NCBI GenBank assembly: GCA_002270565.1
Contig: NQMI01000087.1
Coordinates: forward strand, 142,003 to 206,002
Length of the DNA: 64,000 bases
Direction: 5' to 3'
Origin: Stenocarpella maydis
Lineage: Eukaryota > Ascomycota > Sordariomycetes > Diaporthales > Diaporthaceae
Every line of letters starts with the position of its first letter. The first letter of the stretch is position 1. Below, piece by piece: positions 35,555 to 46,857 of this stretch. A program made the translations under genes and the position numbers. The notes below the pieces were generated by a model. The model had not been told where the DNA came from. It saw only the letters and a list, made by a program, of their open reading frames with translations, and did not search any database.

Positions 35555-36350
35555 ATGGTCGCGCAGCAACTCACCCCCGAGGTGGCGCAGCCAAGCGTCC
35601 TGGGCGAGATCGACCCCGGGCCCGGCATGCTGGGTCTGCATCGCGAACCTTATACAGCTGCATCGCCCAGCGGAGATGCCGCCAGATCTGCCACAAGGCG
35701 GCTCATCATGGAAAGCAGCTTTTCCTCAGATGAGCGCAGACACTCATGCGGATACCTCAGACCTTTCGAGCTTCCCCTGAAGCATCAACCGGTGGTGTTT
35801 ACCATTGGCAAATTCAACAGCACCGCGAGCGTCGACGCCGAGGCCGGCGTCAAGGAGGAGAGCGTAGCTGGAGTCGGCAAGACTTCCGCCATTCGGATGA
35901 ACAATTACAACTTCCCCTACAGCATTTGGCCCTCAACAAGAGAGCAACTCGGACTGTTGAAGGGATTGCCGTCAACACGGCAACACGATATCGGGGAACC
36001 CGGGATTGAATTGCCCAGGCCTTTGGTCACCGGCTCTAAGGCGTTTTCAAATTTTTGTGCTGGAGTACTCATGCGCGAAATGTTCATTTGGGTCTCTGCA
36101 ATCAACATGGCAAGTTGTCCCCTACGATGAATGCCAATTATGGACACAACTAACCCATCGATAGACCACCTCGCAATACGAGGAGCATGAGCTCCTTCGC
36201 GTATCGAGGCAGTCGGCCGAGCTGCTCCTGCGGTTGGTGGCAGCCACTGACTCTTGTCTTCGTATGCTCTTGCCAAATCTGGTGATGAGAGTTGCAAGAG
36301 TCGAGCAGTGTACTGGAAAACTTCACTGCCTCCTGGATGACCCCGGCTAA
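35555..36350 (+). CDS. Hypothetical protein, 246 aa, GC-AG intron
   Basis: Two exons, 35555-36109 and 36165-36350, give 246 aa. The 55-bp intron starts GCAAGT, contains the branch word CTAAC 11 bases before the end and stops at CGATAG; phase 0 on both sides. Reading through would hit a stop 10 codons later. The protein is hydrophilic in its first half and its spliced C-terminal 61 residues are Leu/Arg-rich and likely helical (EEHELLRVSRQSAELLLRL). No signal peptide, no known motif. It precedes the C2H2 gene by 210 bp in the same direction. No function can be given. Confidence 0.5.
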
Positions 36351-36559
36351 GACATTTGTTGAATCAACGCTCGCAGTCCTGTGAACGTTAAGACACCTGA
36401 ACTACACCAAACCATCGCCATCTTGCTTGGCACCGCCACGCCGCCGGCGAGGCTCAAATTGCGAACAACGAAGAACACAACCAAAACCTGAGTCACATGA
36501 CTCACAACATATATCCAAGCCAACACGAATGAGCAAGAGCTCGTTCGGGAATCGACAGA

Positions 36560-37450
36560 ATGGAGACCTACACGGATTTTGCGTCCTGCAACACGACGCT
36601 CGACGATATCGGTCCAGCGGAGATTGAACAAATGCTGCAACAAATTCAGTGGGAGCAAGAAATCGACCAGCAACTCTTTGCGAGGACCGAAGACCATGCA
36701 GCAAACCTCGACCCGAGTTTCTCACCCCTATCGGGGTATGCCAGCCCCAGCAGCATGACGACAGGCAGCACAAACCAAAGCCCGTTAGTGCCATTCCTGG
36801 ACTATGACATGTCTTTCCCCGTGGTCCCGGCCACGGGAGACTTAGAAAGCCTCTTCCCGGAGCTCATGGGCCATTCTATCAACATGAATTCAGATTGGGC
36901 ATTGTCCGCTCCAGAGGGCTACAACGCCCCCTTCTTTACCTCATATGATGCGCAAGCCAAGACCACATCCCGTAACCCACCAGCCGGTCAGCTGTTCCCT
37001 ACCACATCCCTAGATACCACGCCACACCAAAACAACTCCACCGTCAACACATATTCCACCATGCAGCCACCCTCGGCCGCAGCCCAAGCCCCACGCCGCA
37101 CACCAACACCACCACCACCACCACCATCATCACAACTGGCCACCGCAACCAGCCTGACCTGCTCCCACTGCGGGGCCACCTTCACGGACAGGACCAGGTT
37201 AAAGGTCCATACCAACAAACACACAAAGCCCTTCCGGTGCTCCGCCGGGGGCTGCGGCTACGCCACCGCCGAGAAGAAGAGCCTCCAGCGGCACCTGCTG
37301 GCCAAGTTCAAGTGGGACGAGGGGCACCGGGCCGCGGCGCGGAGCGAGGGCGTGAAACAGGTCCGGCACCGCTGCCCGCGCGAGGGGTGCACGTACGCGA
37401 CGGTCCGGGAGGACAACCTAAAGAGGCACGTGAATACGTGTGCCCAGTGA
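36560..37450 (+). CDS. C2H2 zinc-finger protein, probable transcription factor
   Basis: A single exon of 296 aa. The N-terminal half is Ser/Thr/Gln-rich with acidic patches typical of activation regions, followed by a run of prolines at about 184-189. Three zinc fingers end the protein: Cys201, Cys204, His217, His221; then Cys227, Cys232, His245 with a distant His256; and Cys272, Cys277, His290, Cys294. The third is therefore a C2HC form and the second has an unusually long His-His spacing. Such small C-terminal finger proteins are common in Pezizomycotina and usually lack assigned targets. It is the only recognisable regulator in the window and lies 4.7 kb from the polyketide cluster; a regulatory link is speculation. 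Confidence 0.75.
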   Translation: METYTDFASCNTTLDDIGPAEIEQMLQQIQWEQEIDQQLFARTEDHAANLDPSFSPLSGYASPSSMTTGSTNQSPLVPFLDYDMSFPVVPATGDLESLFPELMGHSINMNSDWALSAPEGYNAPFFTSYDAQAKTTSRNPPAGQLFPTTSLDTTPHQNNSTVNTYSTMQPPSAAAQAPRRTPTPPPPPPSSQLATATSLTCSHCGATFTDRTRLKVHTNKHTKPFRCSAGGCGYATAEKKSLQRHLLAKFKWDEGHRAAARSEGVKQVRHRCPREGCTYATVREDNLKRHVNTCAQ

Positions 37451-38001
37451 GCCGGCGTGGAGGCCGTGGGGGAGGCTGCCCTGGGACGGGCAGCGCGATG
37501 GGTGCTGGGATGGAGGCGCGGGTGGGGATAAAAGGAGGCCTCGGGATTTCGTTTTCTGCTTGCTTTGCGAAAGTTTTGGTCGTGTATAAGGCGTTCGGGA
37601 TTCCCTATTTTGGTTTGAGAGTGGTGTGGTGAAGCCTTTCCATGATGAAATACATTCTATTGATACTACTTGCTGGTGTTTCCGCTATTGCGCAGTGCCA
37701 AGGCTGGTGATGGAGGTTTCATCGCGAGCCCTCCATGCCGGTTCTATTCAAGGAATCAAGTGCATATTATAATTTAGAGGTCTGGACAGGATATACCCTC
37801 AACAGCAATACATACCAAGTGCAATAAAGTTCGTTTACGTGGGGACTTGAGGCTAGACCACAACCGTCTGCCTCTGACGTGAGGCTTCGCGCTCCGCACT
37901 GGGACTCTGGGCACATACTTAGGTATGTACTTAGCCCCAGTTTGTTTGAATTTGGCTGTAGCGCGCTACCAGCATTCAGCAACGATAGCTGACATCAAGG
38001 A
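37451..38001. other. Intergenic region
   Basis: The left part is the 3' UTR of the zinc-finger gene; nothing else was recognised. Confidence 0.5.
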
Positions 38002-38174
38002 CTATGAAAAATAAATAATAGTAACCAGTCTTAGTAGATTTGGTGAGTAATGGTACCCCGGGGTACCGAGGAACTTGATTTTGGCGGGATGGTCATGCGG
38101 CGGCATGAGTTTCAAGACGAGAAAGAATAGGGATCTTCTAGCTTCGTATGTTAGGCTCACCTCTCTAATGTATA

Positions 38175-39182
38175 AAAGCTTGTGGTATGGTCCTGTCCGT
38201 CTAATATGCTCACCCTCGCAGATTTTGAACCACCGTGCCAAGTGCCGCATGATACTCTTCTGAGGTAGAGGGTCTTTGTCTGTAGCATTCTTCCGTAGCC
38301 TTGCATACTTATCGGCAACATCCTTCTTCGACCAAAAATGCTCCTTTTGCCAGTACAGGAAGACCGGGACCTCTTCTGGGCCGGTGCTGTGGACGTGGAT
38401 AGAAATGCCACGCCAGCTTTTCTCGTTAACATGACCCCTATCGGTGATGGCAACGCATTGTCCTCCATGCGTGTGGATGGTCTCTCCAAGAGTTTCCAAG
38501 TGATGTGCAAGTGGGCGGAGGATGAGCTGGTGCTTTTGCTTAACGCTTCTGACGGCGAACCCCAGTTCTACCACCGAGCCACCCTGATCGTGAGACGTGT
38601 TATCGACAATCGCTAGCTTGTTCTGTCCGTTGACCAAAAGTGGTGCAATTAATCTCCTGGTACAATGTTTCCTTCTTTGAAAGGGGTGGAGTTGCTCGAG
38701 CTGACTGGGAATGTCAAGGGAGTCACATGCAACACACCTTCCCCGGCCGTCGTTACGTCGATATCGTGGACATTCACTGCGTGCATACATCTTAAAGGCT
38801 CCGTAGTATCCAGTAGCTTTTGGACAGCACCATTGATAAGCACTTGCACCACACAGGTATGTGGCTCGATATTATAGCGAAGAAGCTGGAAGTGAGTTGT
38901 GCTATCGTCAACATCGGGCGCCGAAACCGTGCACGCTTTGTACTAATCCCGTACCCGAGTGACTGACGGAATCTCGTTTGCAGGCGGAAGTATATTCCAT
39001 CTTTCACCCTGAATCACGAGAGCAATATTGATGACTGATAAATCGTAAGCGACATAACCGCTCTGAGCCCCCCTCCCCGGCAATATGCAATATACGCCTC
39101 CGAAACAATTTCGGAGGAGAAGCGCCAACACACGAGAATGAACCATATTATCTATGTCATCCAGTTTGAATATTGGATTCAT
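38175..39182 (-). pseudogene. Unrecognised gene with apparent frameshift
   Basis: Read on the minus strand, an open segment from ATG 39,182 to about 38,954 (ending PSVTR) joins a second one (LLRYNIEPHTC... to NSTPFKEGN, about 38,890-38,660) through an intron with a GTACGG donor and a CTTCCAG acceptor. The protein-like signal then continues in a different frame (LIAPLLVNGQNKLAIVDN... through to a GGTGAGC donor near 38,210) without any usable splice site in between. A small indel or an assembly error would explain this. The segments look like ordinary cytosolic protein sequence and match no family I know. An alternative is a shorter gene using the single 262-codon ORF at 38,002-38,790. Confidence 0.35.
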
Positions 39183-42100
39183 GGAACACAGGGAAGCCAG
39201 GGAAGCATCCTAAGCCGGTGCTCGTGAGTCTCAGACAGATTTTAGGATCCGGAATGGTGAGGGCGAACACCGATTCGAAGGGTCCATGTAGCCGTGGGTC
39301 GTAAGATGAGCGGGCTGTAAGCTCGCCGTTTTCAATCTACTTACATCACCTGTGAATCTCTTTTATTAGAAAAATAATGTGATCCTGTTGACCCACAATG
39401 GGAGATCTAACACTCGCCTGCAACTTGTATCGCTGGCCTGGGACCTCTGGCCAAGTTCCAGCTGCGGATGGATTCGGTGTAGGAGGACACGATCCTAACA
39501 GGCTCTTTATAATCCCCAACAGTCATTCGATCGATTGGATTTATCCGCTCTCCGATAATTCTGTCAATCCACGAGTCATCCGTTTGTTTGGGTAGGCAGA
39601 GGGTAGATGATGCGGCCTTGATTGTGACGCAGTGGAAATGCACCTTGCCTTGAAACTATGCAGGCCTGAGAGGACCCATGGCCATTCCGTCAACCGCAGA
39701 AGCTTTTGCCAGGGCGATCGTAAGATGACGCCACTTGAAGTAGCCATGGCGATTCACCAATGTAATAAGAGACATCTGCCCTGCTGTCCGTGGTCGGGGA
39801 GGCTTACAATAATAGCTGGAGCGTGCCGCTGTGCTTTTGGAGTGACTGTTTCACTTGGACAGTACGATGCCGTTCCAGCCTCTTTGTCCACATGCATAAT
39901 ACGGCCCTGGGTGCAATGGTGCTAATTAATTCTATTAATAGATACTCTTCTTAGTCACCTAAGAGTTTGGCCTCTTCCATTCTGCTTCCACCCAAGTTTA
40001 AGTCTATACTAGTGTTACGGGGGATAATAGTATGATCTTTGATTATATAGGAGCTACCGACTGCATCTTCTTCCTGCTTGCTAAACTCCTGGAGCCTGCT
40101 AAGTAGTATGGAGAACTTCATTTAGGGTAGTTTAAGAAACGCGTCAACTGGTCCCGCTGTGCCTCTTGTACAACCGTTCCACCGTGTGATGTAGGCCAAG
40201 GCCATACTGCCAAGCTGCACGACATAACTGGCCATGGGTATAGCAAGTCAATGGCGCTGTATAATTAAGTTTCTCCGTTAAGCTAACTCCTCAGACTCTA
40301 GTCATGGGAATACAATCCACAACTAACTACCTGCTATCCAGGAATGAGAGATTCTCATCACATTTTGATGCTCTCGATCCAGATGATCAGGCGTGCTAAT
40401 GATATCAAAGCCAAGCAGCGCTCATGTTCGTTGAATATCATCATACCCTTGCAATGCCTAACTGCCTAGGGATTGTGGCCCTTAATATAGCTCTCTGGGA
40501 CACGTCAAGGACGATCGTGACTTGGAGCTTTTGACCAACAACGCCTTTTCTCAGTCCCATGGCTGGCAGTGATCCCCCTTAATGTCAAGCTCAAAAGAGC
40601 GAGTCACTGTCACTTGTCTTCCTCTATATAATGGACTCAAAGCAGACAAGGTTTCCAATGTTGTCCTTGTTCATGAGTGATGTCAATTCTCCGTTTCCGA
40701 AAATAGTACTGACAGGACTTTACGACAACGTGGTAATCGCCTGGTGGTTCTCCGGTGCCATTATCTGTGCAAAGGTTAGTGAATATTTCGTACAAACTTG
40801 CTATAGAAGGCCTGGGCTAACGTCAAATTACTGCAAAGAAAGACAAAATCTCTCCGCCATTATGTGCATTTCTGGTGAGGACCAGAACCACAGAAATCGA
40901 CGCCGAATTAAGCGAATGATCGAGCTCGGATATGAAATTGGCGACCCGCTGCCTGGACGACATCCTATAACTGGCCATAGAATTCTTCTATACCCAGTAT
41001 TGAGGTTCCTCACGCACACCATAGCTTTGATAGCTGCCTGCTCCCAAACTGACTTCTTGTACGTATCTTGTACACTCTTCTGGAAACAGCTGTCAGCAAA
41101 CACTTATGATTCTTCTGGACAATTCGTTCTCGGCCCACTTGTGCTCGTCGACGGATTTGCCCCACCCCCCCCCCCCCCACAAGCCATGGTTTAAACAGTA
41201 ATTGAAGGCAAAATCTGTTAGTTAGGGATGCATGTTTGTGCTAAAGCACATGCTGATGTATCAAATTTTTCAGAATAGTCAGCCAGCTATATATGACAAG
41301 AGACGATCGGCAGCCCAGGCCACTCGCCAGCGACGTGCTTCTCTCCTTCTGGAAACATACAATGGGACAGCCTGTCAGATCATTGAGGGGAATCATCTTC
41401 CAGACCGTCGAGGAAAGAGGTACCCAGATGGTCCGGCATAGAGTCTACGAAAGCCTCGGACAGAGTCGCCGGACTGAGGTTTGTCTCAGCCCGGATAGCG
41501 AAGGGACCGAGAGGCGTGAATTCAGACGTGTGGTACATGAGTCCAAACTCGGCAGAATCATGCGCACCATCGCCCAAGAATACATGGAGATGAAGGAATA
41601 CGATGCACGAGTCGGAGAGGTGCAGTTCATGCCACAGGATCGCCGTAATTTTCATCTCAGTGTCGGACTGCAGTGCCGCAGATAGGTAGCGGGCTTGAGA
41701 AGATCTTAAATTAATAGAAGAATCCCACGATCCATAGAAGGGATTCTTGAGAGGCTCGTATTTCTTCTCTTTCTGATACTGCTTCAAAGGGTACTGGTGT
41801 TCTTGGCAAACTTTGGGGAGCTTCAGGGAGTTTTGGAATTTTTGCATGATACTTTTCTTGAACATCATAGCGATTCAACCCACGTATCCATCTCTTTTAC
41901 CTAGGCACGCTTGCTCTTCCTGTCTCAGATTTGAATGGCCAGGTCTGAGAGAAATTCCGCCAACAACCCCACTGAAAAGAATCTAGCAATCTATACGCCG
42001 CATGTATAATGGCTTTTCTTTTCTCGTTACGTATAGATGACTTAGCTGCATAACTACCTCCTGACTCCTAAGGTAGTATGAAATAGTAATACAACAAAAT

Positions 42101-42184
42101 ATATCAAAGCTGGTTGTAATCAATACGTAGGTATCATATTGTTATGGTAATGCCGCCAAAATACTTAGCCATTACTGGCAGTAG
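39183..42184. other. Gene-poor region, possible decayed ORFs
   Basis: No gene can be supported. Open stretches at 40,631-41,194 (+) and 41,293-41,685 (+) have possible splice sites (for example an acceptor TTTTTCAG at about 41,274), but no model gave a continuous believable protein. A C-run lies at about 41,162-41,178. AT content rises at 39.9-40.2 kb and 42.0-42.15 kb. Confidence 0.4.
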
Positions 42185-44207
42185 TTACTCCTCGTCTCCG
42201 TCGAGCCATATCTCGTGCCCGTCACCTTCCTTGCATAACATGGCCAGACAACAAACGCACACGGCGACGGCTGCTGCGGACCAGAAGGCCAGGCCCGTGA
42301 ATGAGTGAGCGGTCCCATAGCTGTAAACAAGGGCCCCGACTGACGCCCCGACAGCACGACCCACGCCGCTGACGACATACGAAATGCTGTGCGTCCGCGC
42401 CAGGGCAGACGGGTGAGGGCACGCACTGGAGCACGTGATATGTGGTAAGCTTTTGCAAATGATAGTTCGATATAGAACGCGGGGGATGAGGAAGGTGTGT
42501 AACTCACAGTCTAACAAGCATTAGCGCCGTGGGTGTGACGAAGGCCGCGCAGAAGATCAGTGTGACCTGTATCCCGGCAATGAGCACCCAGACAGCCGGA
42601 GACTGCCCGTACCCACTCGTCGTCGATTTCGTGAGCTGGCTGACCACGGCAACAAACGGAGCGACGCTGTAGATAACAGGCAACCCTCGCATAAAAAGAC
42701 GCCAGGCTCTCAAAGCACTTAGTTTGTGGATGACTTTAGGGTAGACGAAGAATTGAATCGGCAAACCGCATGCACCGATGATAGACAGTGTGAGGCCAAT
42801 CTCGGAAGGTGTCATTCCTGGACCGCCAGAGAAGCGGAAGGGTAGATGGTCGTGGGCACCCTTTGCCGGAGGGTCGCTGAGGAAGTTGACCCAGAGTATG
42901 GTGTACGCCCCTATGTGAGTGTCGTGTATGGCAGATACCATGAGCATGAGAACGAATCTCTGGGTCCAAATCCGTCGGAACGGAAGGATTGGGCGGGGTC
43001 TGCTCTTCTCGGGGATGGGCGCAAGCATGCTGCTCCCCTGCTTTCCTTCCTTCCCGTCATCGCATCGGTCGTCAGAGTTGTTTATATCCTCCCCGTCAGC
43101 GCCATCCGATTTCATGAAAGGCACAGCCTCCATTTCCGTTGAATTTACGTCGTCCAAGGGTGAATACGATGGGCTCTGGTTCCGACTGTAGAAACAAGAA
43201 AGCACTTTTCTTGAAATTACTAGGCCAACGTCGGGGCCCCGAGCCCTCTTCTGCGGATGTGTCTTGTAGCGCGGAACATTATCAGCACACCAGACACATA
43301 CATTCAGGGCGCCACTGGAGGACGTACCTCTTCAAGGAAGAAGAATATCGCCAGGAATGTTATGAGCAACATTGATGCGTTGACTAACGCGGGTGTTTCG
43401 TACGGAAACTTCTTCAAGAACCAGTTGTTCCCAAATTTCTCAGGGTACATGCCCGCAAGATCGGCGAGTTGGCCCCCCATTATTGGACTCAAGAGAGTGG
43501 ACAAGGTGGCAGCCATAGTGGTCATGACAAATGCCCTCGACAGGAATCTGTTGGCTCATACATTTCAGTCAGCTTAGGTACGATAATAAAAGAGACGGAT
43601 AGGGGATGGAACGCTGCCTACTTCTTCTCGCCCACAATCTCAGTTATTACAGTTCTTGCCGTCGCCACGTTGCCATTGAAAATACCTTCAAGACCCCATA
43701 GAAGTACAAGTTGGTAAAAATGACTGGTCAACCCTAGGAGTGCAGAGCTCATGACTGGAAAGATACCCCGCTGTTAACACGCAAACAAAACCATGGGAGT
43801 CTTCCCCTAGAAGTACAAGCTTACTTGAAGCTGCTGTGCCAAGCAGCAGAACCCCTTTGCGACCACATCTTGGGGAGTCGGCAAGCTCGCTGATCCAAAT
43901 GGATGACAAGCATTGTCCGATAATGTACGCCGTTGATACTGTAGCTGACTGGCTAACAATTTGCCCAGATGAGAGCGAAGAGTCCAGACTCTTCAACTGA
44001 AAGTAGAGGTACGTCTGCTCAAGTTCATGAGCTCAGTGTTTGTGACAAGCATTCGTAAGACAAGGTAGGTGTGATCAGCCGGGGATGGCCACTTACAGAG
44101 GCAGACGACCTGACACAGGGCTCCGCAAAACGTAACAGGAACAGAATGCTTAGCTGCCCTTTTCTGGGCATATCAAGCCACCCTACGCTTTCCTGAGTAG
44201 ATGCCAT
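42185..44207 (-). CDS. MFS transporter, cluster-associated efflux candidate
   Basis: Six exons on the minus strand, 44207-44097, 44014-43825, 43754-43622, 43547-43328, 43262-42508 and 42425-42185, give 549 aa; every junction is GT-AG and in phase. It is a 12-segment major facilitator protein of the fungal DHA1-like type. The motif A signature reads ADSPRCGRKG between segments 2 and 3, and GIFNGNVATARTVITEI is the segment-5 gating motif region. A long hydrophilic loop, rich in Asp, Ser and Gly, separates the two halves. The short acidic C-terminus ends in GDEE. It is divergent from the UstYa-like gene across a 1-kb promoter and next to a polyketide synthase, so export of the product or self-protection is the likely role. 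Confidence 0.85.
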
Positions 44208-45220
44208 CTTTTGTTGAACCTTTTCTCTGGCAGCAGCGAAGCAATTTGGCTACAATAAAAATGACTGGTAATGAATATCCAGCCTGAGGCTTCCGTTGCA
44301 AAGAAGATTACCTAGGTAGGTGAGAGGGTTGAGTCAAATCATGTCCAGCGGAGGAGCATTTCCGAAGTGAAGGGTCAACGCTAACGACACATTGCGCATT
44401 CCTTCCTATACAAGGGTTTCCTACATAAGGCTTGCCACCGCACCCCGAATCCTACGAGAACGGGGCGAAAGCGATTGCTATGGATTAGGACTAGAACTTA
44501 CATTTGTGATCAGGTATGTGGCCGAAATGTCATGGTCGGTCGTCAACGTCGTCGTCAGCCGCCAGCACCGGGGGAACCCCGGCGCGAACAGCTTGGTTTT
44601 TAGGGAGCACAAGTAATCCAGTCGGAAGCTCATAAGCAGGAAGTACTTCTGTAACCCGGTACCAAAGGCATCAAGGTCGCTGGGGAGAAAAGGCGTGCGT
44701 GAACAGGGCTAGTAAGACCAGACCCGAGTAAATCGGACAAGCTGACTCGACGTGGTCAGATCCGAGTAAATCGCTCGAGCCAACCACCATGCAAGGAATA
44801 TCTGAACTAGGAACCGTCGGCAGCAGACACCCTCCCTCCCTACTCGCAATCTGTTCCTGGTTACCCCCGGTTGAAGTCCATTGTGCTTGGTGAAATATCT
44901 AGTATTAGGAGTGTATGTTCACTGCGTTTCACCGCATTGGCTGGAATTTCAGCCAAACAGGCTGTTTACACACCGTTCCTAGTTAGGGCTTTGCGAGTCA
45001 GCTCACTGCCCTGGAAACCAATCACTTCTTTCCTAGCGGCTGTAAGCAGGAAGGGATGACACGAAGTCTAGGCAGGGTTTTGCCGTCCTGGGGAACCTCA
45101 ACTCGCCATCATCATTACGGATAACGGACGAATACACAGCTTGCCTCCATCTTCTATCTCTTATAGCGCTCCACGTTAACGTTCCCGACAATCAACACGA
45201 GATTCAGTTCATAATCTAGA
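44208..45220. promoter_or_regulatory. Divergent promoter, MFS / UstYa-like genes
   Basis: This 1.0-kb intergenic region holds three notable palindromes. CCGAGTAAATCGG at 44,724-44,736 is a perfect CCGA-N5-TCGG inverted repeat and its core CCGAGTAAATCG recurs at 44,762-44,773. CCGGGGGAACCCCGG at 44,568-44,582 contains CGG-N7-CCG, the layout bound by many Zn2Cys6 regulators. They are candidate sites for a cluster-specific activator; binding is inference. Confidence 0.5.
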
Positions 45221-46379
45221 ATGTTTCGACTCAACAACATTTTTGCGTCCTGGTCCAGTACCGACCGCGATGAAATTGCATACAAGTCCGTTGATCTAGA
45301 CGATGACGGCCAACCCATGCGCGACACAGCATCCATGATTGAGTTGGCGAAGGCCCGGAAGAAGCTGAAATTCTATCGCACCGCGTTCTATATCACCCAT
45401 ACCGTCCAAGCTTTACTCTTCGTGTTCTGGTTGTTGCGCGACGTCGGCGCACCACACCCGCGTGCCACATATCGCGATCTTAAATGGAGTGGTCTGTTAG
45501 GCGAGGACTGGAACGGGCTTGTTCCCAATGGTACGCAAAGTGACGTAGATCAGCCCTCATCCAGCTACCGTTACTGACATATATCGTGACATCAGGAATC
45601 GGGTACCCGTTAAAGCCAACCTACTGGGGACCTGACCACCCTTACTACATGGCTGAGGATATATTCGACGACTTCAACAAGTCAATGGCTACGATAAATA
45701 CCTGGAAGCGTATGCACAACAGTAAGTCCGGATAGCTCTAGTTTCCTCAGGTAGCACACGGCCAACCTCTCTGGCGTTTATGATAGGTTCCAGCATATTT
45801 GTCAGGCCAGATGAGCCCCATATCAAGCGAATCAAGCCTGATGATGGCACCGTCCACGAAATTTCACCATTCTGGCCTTGGGATCCTCTTGATGACGGCA
45901 GAGAAATCTACGTTATTCGCGCTTTTCACCAAATGCATTGCATAGTAAGACCGCTTTTCCCCCCCCCCCCCTTGGGGTTCCCCTCGAGGTCATTGTATTC
46001 TCCTAGGAGGGCTAACCTAGCAAATCTTCTTCTGTAGTTCGTCATTTCCGAAGAGTTTACCTACCATTACGGGACGACCAACGACTCTCTGTGGACGGCC
46101 GGACATGTGGCACACTGCATCAACACTCTTCGGGACGCAATCATGTGCATGGCGGACGCTCAACCGTTGTCTTATGTCCAGGGCTATAAAAACGGCCACG
46201 CAACAGATGACCAGGCCATGATGTGCAGGGACTGGGAGGAACTGCATAAGTACGTCAGCGACCCCGCGAGGGGACTGCGAATCAAGAATGTCGCGCCGCC
46301 TGGGAGCAAGAATGACAAGATGGCCCCCATCATACCGTATCCTCACTTGACCGAGGCAGAATTGAGAGGCATAGCCTGA
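45221..46379 (+). CDS. UstYa-like (DUF3328) oxidase, two HxxHC motifs
   Basis: Four exons, 45221-45530, 45596-45721, 45787-45944 and 46038-46379, give 311 aa; introns of 65, 65 and 93 bp are GT-AG and in phase. After a hydrophilic N-terminus there is one membrane segment at about 57-73 (YITHTVQALLFVFWLL). The luminal part has the two hallmark motifs HQMHC (193-197) and HVAHC (221-225), both intact. DUF3328 proteins such as UstYa catalyse oxidative steps, often cyclisation, in fungal natural-product pathways, best known for ribosomal peptides but also seen with other cluster types. It is convergent with the PKS gene and divergent from the MFS gene. Oxidation of the polyketide is inferred from location. 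Confidence 0.88.
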
Positions 46380-46857
46380 TAGCAACGTTCACGCAAGTAG
46401 ATTGATAATAGACCGTGATATCTTATAATAGTAGAAAATTCTCCACATACCTCAAAACTGCGTCACTGCTCTGATGAGGAGATACGGTACCTTATGGGAC
46501 CATCTTGTCACCAAGGGTCTCAACCTCTTGCGCAGCCAGCCGAGGAGTGGTGTTTAAGCCGCCCTGAGACAATCTGGTTTTGGGAGAGAGCCTGCTTGTA
46601 GTCAATGTTAATGGGAACAAAGACAGCATCTAGTCTTCATATATTTAATCAGTCTGGCCACACAAGGTGGCCCGGTAATAACAGGCAAACTGAAAGTAGC
46701 CATCATTACCACATATCTTGTGCGTAAAATCTTCAGAGAGAATCACCGATACAATTTGATATTTTCCGAAGATGTGTGCTGTGAAGGGTGCTCATATTTC
46801 CTATAAATCATAAAAATAAAAGGGACGCTAAACTATGTACAAGACGTCCATGTGTAA
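46380..46857. other. Convergent 3' intergenic region
   Basis: This 478-bp stretch lies between the 3' ends of the UstYa-like and PKS genes. It is AT-rich with no gene. Confidence 0.6.

Noticed and set aside
40631..41685. Possible multi-exon gene on the plus strand
   Set aside because: Splice sites can be proposed, but the joined product needs a roughly 400-bp intron and shows no coherent protein character.
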